DNA from: QHWK01 sp035315685
GTDB taxonomy: Bacteria; Acidobacteriota; Vicinamibacteria; Vicinamibacterales; CAVVIG01
Direction: 5' to 3'
Length of the DNA stretch: 5,278 nt
Assembly (NCBI GenBank): GCA_035315685.1
Contig: DATFXR010000170.1
Span: 1 to 5,278, forward strand
Shown: piece after piece, positions 1 through 5,278 of the stretch
Layout: each line of letters opens with the position of its first letter
Position numbering within the stretch: the first letter of the stretch is position 1
Translations under genes and position numbers: made by a program
Notes under the pieces: generated by a model
Told to the model about the DNA's origin: nothing
Seen by the model: the letters and a program-made list of their open reading frames with translations, nothing else
Database searches by the model: none

Positions 1-1
1 C

Positions 2-1906
2 TTCTTCTGCTACCTGAACCTGTTCTGCTTCTTCATGCTCATGCTCGTCCTGGGAAACAACTTCCTGGTGATGTTCGTGGGCTGGGAGGGCGTCGGTCTG
101 TGCTCGTACCTGCTGATCGGCTACTGGTACGAGAAGAAGAGTGCCTGCGACGCCGGCAAGAAAGCCTTCATCACCAACCGCGTCGGCGACTGGGGCTTCA
201 TCCTCGGGATTTTCCTGATCTATTTCACCTTCGGCACGCTCGACTTCCGTGCCGTGCAGAACGCCGCCGGGGCGATGCCGGTCGAGACTGCGCAGTTCGG
301 CGTGCTGTCGCTCATCTGCCTGTTCCTGTTCATCGGCGCGATCGGCAAGAGCGCCCAGATTCCGCTCTACGTGTGGCTGCCGGACGCGATGGAAGGGCCG
401 ACGCCGGTCTCCGCGCTGATCCACGCGGCGACGATGGTCACCGCGGGGGTCTACATGGTGGGGCGCAACGCGGTGCTCTTCTCGCACGCGCCGCAGGTGA
501 TGACGATCGTCGCGATCATCGGCGTCCTCACCGCGCTGATGGCGGCGTCGATCGGGCTCGTGCAGTACGACATCAAGCGCGTGCTCGCCTATTCGACGGT
601 CTCTCAGCTCGGCTACATGTTCACGGCGATGGGCGTCGGCGCGTTCTCCGCCGGCGCGTTCCACCTGATGACGCACGCCTTCTTCAAGGCGCTGCTCTTC
701 CTCGGCAGCGGCTCGGTGATCCACGCGATGGCCGGCGAGCAGGACATGCGGCGGATGGGCAACCTGAAGAAGTACATGCCGGTCACCTTCGCGACGATGT
801 TGATGGGCACGTTCGCGATCGCCGGCCTCCCCCCGCTCTCCGGCTTCTTCAGCAAGGACGAGATTCTCTTCCGTGCGTTTCTCGCGAACAAGGCGGTGTG
901 GATGATCGCGGTGATCACGGCGGCGATGACCGCGTTCTACATGTTCCGCCTGATGTCGATGACCTTTTTCGGCACCTACCGAGGACCCGCGTGGGAGACG
1001 GTCGGTCACGGGGCCGCGGCGGTCGCCGCGACGCACGGCGCGAAGCACCCGCAGGATCCGCACGCACACGGGCAGGCTCACCTGAAGCAGCACGAGGTGA
1101 CGCACGGACCGGCTGAGCCCCACGACATGCCTGGAGTGCCGGGCGCGCACGACCAACACGGTCACGGCTACGGCGCGTGGCACGGGCCGCACGAATCGCC
1201 GACGGCGATGACCTATCCGCTGGTCGCACTGACCGTCGGCGCAATCGTCGCCGGCTTCTTCGGCATCCCGGCAGCCCTCGGGGGCAACAACGCGATCGAG
1301 CACTTCCTCGAGCCGAGCTTCACCGCCCAGGCCGTTGACGCGCGGGGCGCCGCGGAACCGCGGCCGAACGCGGCGGCGGCCGGCGGTCAGGCCGTCGAGC
1401 ACGCGGCTGGCGCGGGAGAACAGTCCGGCGAGCACGTGTCGCGCGGTGTCGAGCTCGGCTTGATGGCGTTCTCGGTGCTGGTGGCGATCGGCGGCATTGC
1501 AGCGGCGTACCGGTTCTACGTCACCAAACCGGAAATCTCGGAGCAGCTCGCCGAGCGCTTTGCCGGCGCGCACCGTCTGCTGTCGAACAAGTACTACGTC
1601 GACGAGCTGTACGACGCGACGGTGATCTCGGGAACGATGATCAGCGGACGGGGCCTGTGGGCCTTCGATCGCAACGTCGTCGACGGCGCGGTGAACGGGA
1701 CGGGCTGGGTCACCGTGGTCAGCTCGTGGTTCTCCGGCCTGACCGACAAAACCGTGGTCGACGGGCTGGTGAACCTGGTTGGCTGGATCGTACAGGAAAC
1801 GAGCCTTGCGTTCCGACGCCTCCAGACCGGGCTGGTCCAGAACTACGCGATGCTGATGTTGTTCGGGATTTTTGCGTTCGTCAGCGTGTACCTGTTCATG
1901 CGGTGA
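2..1906 (+). CDS. nuoL: NADH-quinone oxidoreductase subunit L (NuoL), 5'-truncated by window edge
   Basis: NuoL is the distal antiporter-like membrane subunit of complex I, thought to carry one proton channel and the long lateral helix along the membrane arm. The reading frame is open from base 2; the first ATG (35) is internal, and by recalled comparison with E. coli NuoL about 115 N-terminal residues are missing. Numbering from the Met at 35, family landmarks are GWEGVGLCSYLLIG with E18, D52 in the RVGD motif, K105 in IGKSAQ, H130 in LIHAATMVTAG, H210/H214/K218, and K274 in FSKDEIL. These correspond to E. coli E144, D178, K229, H254, H334/H338/K342 and K399, so the proton path appears intact. 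Residues 317-390 form a His-rich loop and 431-468 an Ala/Gly/Glu-rich loop. Residues 500-600 hold the lateral-helix region, starting NKYYVDELYDA, and 604-622 the last membrane segment. With the missing part, the protein would be about 750 residues against 613 in E. coli, mostly because of these loops. It is followed by nuoM after 94 bases. Confidence 0.97.
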   Translation, partial: FFCYLNLFCFFMLMLVLGNNFLVMFVGWEGVGLCSYLLIGYWYEKKSACDAGKKAFITNRVGDWGFILGIFLIYFTFGTLDFRAVQNAAGAMPVETAQFGVLSLICLFLFIGAIGKSAQIPLYVWLPDAMEGPTPVSALIHAATMVTAGVYMVGRNAVLFSHAPQVMTIVAIIGVLTALMAASIGLVQYDIKRVLAYSTVSQLGYMFTAMGVGAFSAGAFHLMTHAFFKALLFLGSGSVIHAMAGEQDMRRMGNLKKYMPVTFATMLMGTFAIAGLPPLSGFFSKDEILFRAFLANKAVWMIAVITAAMTAFYMFRLMSMTFFGTYRGPAWETVGHGAAAVAATHGAKHPQDPHAHGQAHLKQHEVTHGPAEPHDMPGVPGAHDQHGHGYGAWHGPHESPTAMTYPLVALTVGAIVAGFFGIPAALGGNNAIEHFLEPSFTAQAVDARGAAEPRPNAAAAGGQAVEHAAGAGEQSGEHVSRGVELGLMAFSVLVAIGGIAAAYRFYVTKPEISEQLAERFAGAHRLLSNKYYVDELYDATVISGTMISGRGLWAFDRNVVDGAVNGTGWVTVVSSWFSGLTDKTVVDGLVNLVGWIVQETSLAFRRLQTGLVQNYAMLMLFGIFAFVSVYLFMR

Positions 1907-1917
1907 CCGTGGACACC

Positions 1918-1987
1918 CGGCTGAAGCCTTCACGCGACGGCCGGAGCGTTCATCGTTGCAGTCCATGTAGGGCGAAGGCTTCAGCCG
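1918..1987. repeat. Perfect 14-base inverted repeat in the nuoL-nuoM spacer, possible REP/MITE-like element
   Basis: The left arm CGGCTGAAGCCTTC (1918-1931) and the right arm GAAGGCTTCAGCCG (1974-1987) are exact reverse complements separated by 42 bases. The element fills most of the 94-base gap between nuoL and nuoM. Inside it, ACGC (1932-1935) can pair with GCGT (1946-1949) around a CGGCCG palindrome. There is no T-run after the right arm, so it does not look like an intrinsic terminator. The right arm ends 13 bases before the nuoM start, close to its weak ribosome binding site (AGAG, 1992-1995). The arms resemble dispersed palindromic repeats I recall from acidobacterial and other GC-rich genomes, but I cannot confirm a multicopy state from one copy. 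Confidence 0.7.
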
Positions 1988-2000
1988 AGCCAGAGTTGAT

Positions 2001-3638
2001 ATGAATCACCTGCTGTCAATCATCCTGTTCACGCCGCTGGTCGGCGCGCTCGCGATTCTGCTGGTCGACAAGCAGAAAGAGGACACGATCCGGTGGATCG
2101 CGAACGGTGCCGCGGTCGTCGGCTTCCTGGTCTCGGTGCCGCTCTGGTTCCAGTTCAACCCGTCGAGCGCCGACTTCCAGTTCGTCGAGCGGGCGCCGTG
2201 GATTCCCAGCGTCGGGGCCGAGTACTTCCTCGGCGTCGACGGCCTCAGCACGCTGCTGATCCTGCTGACGACGATGATGGGGTTCATCGCGGTGCTGTCG
2301 TCGTGGGCGGCGATCACCGAGCGGGTGAAGGAGTACTACATCTTCCTGCTGGTTTTGCAGACCGGCATGCTCGGCGCGTTCATGTCGCTCGACTTCCTGC
2401 TGTTCTTCCTCTTCTGGGAAGTGATGCTGGTGCCGATGTACTTCCTGATCGGCATCTGGGGGAGCGACAACCGCCTCTACTCGGCGATCAAGTTCTTCCT
2501 CTACACGCTCGTCGGCAGCGTCGTCATGCTGCTGGGGATCCTCGCGCTCTATTTCGCCTATCACGCGCAGACCGGCGTCTACACCTTCGACGTCACCCAG
2601 TATCAGAAGGCCGGGTTCGACACGTCGCTGCAGTGGTGGGTGTTCCTGGCGTTCTTCCTCGGGTTCGCGATCAAGGTCCCGATGTTTCCGTTCCACACCT
2701 GGCTGCCCGATGCGCACACCGACGCGCCGACTGCCGGGTCGGTGATTCTGGCGGCCGTGCTCCTGAAGATGGGCACCTACGGATTCCTCCGGTTCAGCCT
2801 GCCGATGCTGCCCGACGCCTCGCACCAGTTCGTGCCGATGATGGTGTTCCTGTCGATCATCGGTATCGTCTATGGCGCACTGGTGGCGCTGGCGCAGAAG
2901 GACTGGAAACGGCTGGTCGCCTATTCGTCGGTGAGTCACATGGCGATGGTGATGATCGGCATGTTCACGCTGAACCCGGTCGGCCTCACCGGGAGCATCG
3001 TCCAGCAGCTGAATCACGGCATCTCGACCGGCGCGCTCTTCCTCCTCGTTGGCGTCGTCTACGAGCGGCGGCACACGCGCGAGATCTCGGAGTACGGCGG
3101 GCTGTCGAAGGTGATGCCGGTGTACGCCGCGATCTTCCTCATCATGACGATGTCGTCGATCGGGCTGCCGACGCTGAACGGTTTCATCGGCGAGTTCCTG
3201 ATCCTGCAGGGCGTCTTCGTCGCGAACAAGGTGTGGGCGGCATTCGCCGCGAGTGGCGTCGTGCTCGGTGCCGCCTACATGCTCTACCTCTATCAGCGGA
3301 CGATGTTCGGCAAGGTCGAGAACCCCAAGAACGAGCGGCTGCTCGACATCAGCAACCGCGAGTTCGCGACGTTCGCCCCGCTGCTGCTGCTGGCGGTGTG
3401 GATCGGCATCTATCCGTCGCCGTTCCTGCGCCGCCTCGAGACCTCGGTTCAGCGGATCGTGCTGCGGGTGAGCCCGCAGTATGCCGCGAAGTATGCCGAG
3501 TGCAATCCGACCGTGACGCCGGACCGCCTGGCGGCCTCGGGGAATCCGGCAGCGAAGTTCCTCGCGGCAGTGCCGTGCGACGCCAACGGCAATCCGCTCC
3601 CTGCGACAGGCTCAGGGCAGGCCCCTGAGAGACGGTAG
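2001..3638 (+). CDS. nuoM: NADH-quinone oxidoreductase subunit M (NuoM)
   Basis: NuoM is the middle antiporter-like subunit of the complex I membrane arm and carries a second proton channel. The protein has 545 residues and is hydrophobic throughout residues 1-475. Key residues visible are E140 in the LFFLFWEVMLVPMY segment, K225 in GFAIKVPMFPFHTWLPDAH, K256 in LLKMGTYG, H313 in VSHM, H339 in LNHGISTGALF, and E398 in NGFIGEF. These match E. coli E144, K234, K265, H322, H348 and E407, with the last Glu replacing the Lys found at this site in NuoL and NuoN, as is typical of NuoM. The ATG at 2001 begins MNHLLSIILFTPLVGA, a normal NuoM N-terminus. Its ribosome binding site is weak (AGAG at 1992-1995, 5-base spacing). 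Residues after about 490 form a hydrophilic tail of some 55 residues with two cysteines (C501, C526), making the protein longer than E. coli NuoM (509). It is separated from nuoN by 3 bases. Confidence 0.98.
   Translation: MNHLLSIILFTPLVGALAILLVDKQKEDTIRWIANGAAVVGFLVSVPLWFQFNPSSADFQFVERAPWIPSVGAEYFLGVDGLSTLLILLTTMMGFIAVLSSWAAITERVKEYYIFLLVLQTGMLGAFMSLDFLLFFLFWEVMLVPMYFLIGIWGSDNRLYSAIKFFLYTLVGSVVMLLGILALYFAYHAQTGVYTFDVTQYQKAGFDTSLQWWVFLAFFLGFAIKVPMFPFHTWLPDAHTDAPTAGSVILAAVLLKMGTYGFLRFSLPMLPDASHQFVPMMVFLSIIGIVYGALVALAQKDWKRLVAYSSVSHMAMVMIGMFTLNPVGLTGSIVQQLNHGISTGALFLLVGVVYERRHTREISEYGGLSKVMPVYAAIFLIMTMSSIGLPTLNGFIGEFLILQGVFVANKVWAAFAASGVVLGAAYMLYLYQRTMFGKVENPKNERLLDISNREFATFAPLLLLAVWIGIYPSPFLRRLETSVQRIVLRVSPQYAAKYAECNPTVTPDRLAASGNPAAKFLAAVPCDANGNPLPATGSGQAPERR
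3611..3629 (+). repeat. Hairpin at the 3' end of nuoM, next to the nuoN ribosome binding region
   Basis: CTCAGGG (3611-3617) and CCCTGAG (3623-3629) are perfect reverse complements around the 5-base loop CAGGC. The hairpin lies inside the last codons of nuoM. Its right arm overlaps the only purine-rich stretch before the nuoN ATG (GAGAGA, 3627-3632, ending 9 bases before 3642). In RNA it could cover the nuoN initiation region until ribosomes finishing nuoM melt it, giving translational coupling; that role is inference. The wider sequence GCGACAGGCTCAGGGCAGGC (3603-3622) resembles a dispersed palindromic repeat core (CGACAGGCTCAGGGCAGG) that I recall from many GC-rich genomes. Confidence 0.6.
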
Positions 3639-3641
3639 CCG

Positions 3642-5114
3642 ATGCCCGCCGGCCTCTCGACGAGCGACTTCTACTACATCCTGCCGGAGCTCGTGATCAC
3701 CACCGGCGCGCTGGTGGTGTTGATCGCCGACGTGCTGCTGCCGCGCGAACGCCGCGCCGCGCTGGCGTGGATCACGCTGGCCGTGATCGGGGCGACGCTG
3801 GCGTCGCTGGCGCCGTTCACCTCGACACACGTCGAGGTGGCTCGCGGACTGCTGGCGGTCGATCGCTTCGCGCTCTTCTTCAAGATCGTCTTCCTCATCG
3901 CAGCCGCCATCACCGTGCTGATGTCGACCCGGTATCTCGCGGTCGAGGGGGCGTCGCCCGGCGAGTACTACTTTCTGATTCTGTGCGCCACGCTCGGCAT
4001 GATGGTGATGGCCGGCGGAATCGATCTGATCACCATCTTCATCGGCCTCGAGACGATGGCGGTGTCGTTCTACATCCTCGCCGGCTTCATCAAGCCGAGT
4101 GAGCGGTCGAACGAAGCGGCGGTGAAGTACTTCCTGCTCGGCGCGTTCTCGCTCGGGATCCTGTTGTACGGGATGTCCCTGATGTACGGGTTGTCGGGCA
4201 CCACCAACCTGCGCGTGATGGCGACGTCGTTCGACGCGGTGGCGAGGGATCCGCGGCTGGTGCTGGCGGTGATCCTCGTCGTGGCCGGGGTCGGGTTCAA
4301 GATCGCGGCGGTGCCGTTCCACATGTGGGCACCGGACGTCTACGAAGGGGCGCCGACGCCGATCACCGCGTTCCTGTCGGTCGGATCGAAAGCGGCGTCG
4401 TTTGCGATGCTGATTCGCATCTTCATCGAGGGCCTGCCGTCGATGAGCGCCGACTGGCGGCTGCTGTTCTGGGTGCTGTCCATCGTCACGATGACCGTCG
4501 GCAACGTCGCAGCGGTCACGCAGAGCAACGTCAAGCGGATGCTCGCGTACTCGTCGATTGCGCACGCCGGCTACGTGCTGATGGGCATCGTCGCGGGCAC
4601 CGCGCGCGGCATCACGGCGACGCTCGTGTATCTGATGATTTACTCGTTCATGCAGCTCGGTGCCTTCGCGGTGGTCGTGCTGCTGCGGCGCCGCGATGTC
4701 GGCGGGGAGGAGCTCAAGGATTTCAGCGGGCTGCATTTCCGCAATCCGTTCGCGGCGTTCGCGATGCTGCTGTTCATGCTGTCGCTGGGCGGGATTCCGC
4801 CGACGGCGGGCTTCATGGGGAAATTCTGGCTGTTCAGCGCCGCGATCGACGCCCACTACTACGGGCTCGCGTTGATCGGCGTGCTCAACAGCGCGATCTC
4901 GCTCTACTACTACATCCGCATCGTGGTCTTCATGTACCTGAAGAGGGACGCGGCCGGCACCGAGCCCTCGACCTCGCCGGCGATTGCGGTGGTCCTCGGC
5001 GTCGCGGTGGTGGCGACGCTGGTGCTCGGGGTGTACCCGCGGCTGCTGTTCGAGGTGGCGGACGCCTCGGCGCGCACGCTCGGGGCTGCCGGAATCACCG
5101 CCGCGCTGCGCTGA
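3642..5114 (+). CDS. nuoN: NADH-quinone oxidoreductase subunit N (NuoN)
   Basis: NuoN is the antiporter-like subunit closest to the quinone-reacting part of complex I and holds the third proton channel. The protein has 490 residues, close to E. coli NuoN (485), and is membrane-spanning over nearly its whole length. Landmarks are E137 in IFIGLETMAVSFYILAG, K162 in EAAVKYFLLGAFS, K220 in GVGFKIAAVPFHMWAPDVYEGAPTP, K250 in SVGSKAASFA, the NVKRMLAYSSIAHAGY segment with H308, and K404 in GFMGKFWLF. These agree with the channel residues of the family (E. coli E133, K158, K217, K247, K395). The ATG at 3642 gives MPAGLSTSDFYYILPEL, the expected N-terminus just before the first membrane helix. It starts 3 bases after the nuoM stop, so the two are almost certainly co-transcribed and probably translationally coupled. 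It is the last nuo gene here; the following 104 bases look like an operon boundary. Confidence 0.98.
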   Translation: MPAGLSTSDFYYILPELVITTGALVVLIADVLLPRERRAALAWITLAVIGATLASLAPFTSTHVEVARGLLAVDRFALFFKIVFLIAAAITVLMSTRYLAVEGASPGEYYFLILCATLGMMVMAGGIDLITIFIGLETMAVSFYILAGFIKPSERSNEAAVKYFLLGAFSLGILLYGMSLMYGLSGTTNLRVMATSFDAVARDPRLVLAVILVVAGVGFKIAAVPFHMWAPDVYEGAPTPITAFLSVGSKAASFAMLIRIFIEGLPSMSADWRLLFWVLSIVTMTVGNVAAVTQSNVKRMLAYSSIAHAGYVLMGIVAGTARGITATLVYLMIYSFMQLGAFAVVVLLRRRDVGGEELKDFSGLHFRNPFAAFAMLLFMLSLGGIPPTAGFMGKFWLFSAAIDAHYYGLALIGVLNSAISLYYYIRIVVFMYLKRDAAGTEPSTSPAIAVVLGVAVVATLVLGVYPRLLFEVADASARTLGAAGITAALR

Positions 5115-5129
5115 CGTCCGGCGCAGTTT
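5105..5129 (+). terminator. Weak terminator-like hairpin over the nuoN stop codon
   Basis: CTGCGC (5106-5111) pairs exactly with GCGCAG (5121-5126). Allowing G-U pairs, the stem extends to 5105-5113 against 5119-5127, with a 5-base loop ACGTC. The stem includes the nuoN stop codon. It is followed by only three T bases (5127-5129), then GG and a further TTT at 5134-5136, so as an intrinsic terminator it would be weak. It could instead be a 3'-end stabiliser of the nuo mRNA. Its place at the end of the operon, just before a candidate promoter, makes a boundary role plausible. Confidence 0.3.
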
Positions 5130-5152
5130 GGTACTTTCGTGCGATAAACATT

Positions 5153-5170
5153 GAGTGAACTTTTTCACAA
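5153..5170. promoter_or_regulatory. Rex-like operator (NADH/NAD+-responsive repressor site)
   Basis: The 18-base sequence GAGTGAACTTTTTCACAA has the shape of the Rex consensus TTGTGAA-N4-TTCACAA. The right half (5164-5170) matches 7 of 7, the left half (5153-5159) matches 5 of 7, and the central spacer is exactly 4 bases. The core GTGAA-CTTT-TTCAC (5155-5168) is a perfect dyad. Rex is known to repress respiratory and energy genes and to leave DNA when NADH is high. The site lies in the spacer and -35 region of a candidate promoter, where a bound repressor would block RNA polymerase. The match is seen directly; the identity of the binding protein is inference, as no rex gene is in the window. 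Confidence 0.55.
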
Positions 5171-5183
5171 GGTACGCTATACT
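5155..5183 (+). promoter_or_regulatory. Candidate sigma-70-type promoter upstream of the last ORF
   Basis: TATACT (5178-5183) matches five of six bases of the TATAAT -10 consensus and stands out in an otherwise GC-rich window. At 17-base spacing the -35 position is GTGAAC (5155-5160), a poor match to TTGACA. A weak -35 would fit a regulated promoter. Transcription would begin near 5190, giving a leader of about 29 bases before the ATG at 5219. The region 5127-5183 is also visibly richer in A/T than the surrounding genes. Confidence 0.45.
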
Positions 5184-5218
5184 GCCTCAGCAGCGTTGGG
5201 GATAATGGTCCGTTCAGG

Positions 5219-5278
5219 ATGGCCGACGACGAGCGCGATCCAGGCGGCCTGAGGCGGGCGAACCGGGAGTTTCAGCGG
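5219..5278 (+). CDS. Start of an unidentified protein, cut by the right window edge (possibly AtpZ/AtpI-like)
   Basis: An open frame begins at the ATG at 5219 and runs to the window end, encoding MADDERDPGGLRRANREFQR, a charged, hydrophilic N-terminus. No other usable start lies upstream in this frame before the TGA at 5156-5158. The ribosome binding site is not convincing: GGGGA (5198-5202) is 16 bases away and AGG (5216-5218) touches the start codon. Twenty residues are too few for a family assignment. A short charged N-terminus ahead of membrane helices, a Rex-like operator and the position after nuoN are all compatible with an AtpZ/AtpI-type protein opening an ATP synthase operon, but this is a guess from context. 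It could equally be any other gene, or the true start could lie beyond the window. Confidence 0.4.
   Translation, partial: MADDERDPGGLRRANREFQR

Noticed and set aside
1325..1438. The Ala/Gly/Glu-rich loop of NuoL (residues 431-468) as a separate insertion
   Set aside because: Variable Ala- and His-containing linkers at this place, before the penultimate membrane helix, are common in NuoL, so it is not notable alone.
1918..1987. The nuoL-nuoM inverted repeat as an intrinsic terminator
   Set aside because: The loop is 42 bases and no T-run follows the right arm. Termination here would also separate genes that must be expressed together.
2016..3074. A 352-codon open frame on the minus strand opposite nuoM
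   Set aside because: It has the same low-complexity charged composition, no family resemblance and full overlap with a clear nuoM.
2093..3628. A 511-codon plus-strand frame inside nuoM, with similar long out-of-frame ORFs inside nuoL and nuoN
   Set aside because: These are Arg/Asp/Ala-rich translations of the alternate frame of GC-rich genes and lack any domain or plausible start site.
3612..5168. A 518-codon open frame on the minus strand opposite nuoN
   Set aside because: It lies wholly antisense to a well-conserved nuoN, and its product is rich in Arg, His, Asp, Glu and Gln with no recognisable domain. This is the usual shadow of a GC-rich membrane-protein gene.
5205..5252. An ATG at 5205 preceded closely by GGGGAT
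   Set aside because: This frame ends at a TGA after 15 codons, and the purine run is only 2 bases from the ATG. A leader peptide cannot be excluded but nothing supports one.

Overview
This window holds the distal end of a respiratory complex I (NADH:quinone oxidoreductase) operon, and then the start of what looks like a new transcription unit. All genes are on the + strand. In order they are nuoL (5' end cut off by the window edge), nuoM, nuoN, and the first 20 codons of an unidentified gene that runs off the right edge. NuoL, NuoM and NuoN are the three large antiporter-like membrane subunits. Together they form the distal part of the membrane arm, where proton translocation is coupled to NADH oxidation and quinone reduction. 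Each keeps the buried Glu, Lys and His residues expected of a working proton channel, so this looks like an intact, functional complex I.

The DNA is GC-rich with strong G/C preference at third codon positions. The L-M-N gene order, long loops in NuoL and repeat-like sequences in and beside gene ends suggest an environmental GC-rich bacterium. Acidobacteriota (Vicinamibacteria-like) is my best guess and a delta-proteobacterial or myxobacterial lineage is the alternative. No marker gene in the window settles this.

Layout: 2-1906 nuoL (partial); 1907-2000 a 94-base spacer with a perfect 14-base inverted repeat; 2001-3638 nuoM, whose last codons fold into a 7-bp hairpin; a 3-base gap; 3642-5114 nuoN, with a weak terminator-like hairpin over its stop codon; 5115-5218 an intergenic region with a candidate promoter and a sequence closely resembling the operator of the NADH/NAD+-sensing repressor Rex; 5219-5278 the start of an unidentified ORF.

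The best lead is the Rex-like operator. It lies immediately upstream of a TATACT -10 element, between a complex I operon and a new gene, so the downstream genes may be controlled by the NADH/NAD+ ratio that complex I itself changes. The downstream ORF may be the first gene of an ATP synthase cluster (AtpZ/AtpI type), but 20 residues are too few to decide. I see no mobile element gene, RNA gene, CRISPR array or novel multi-gene system here.
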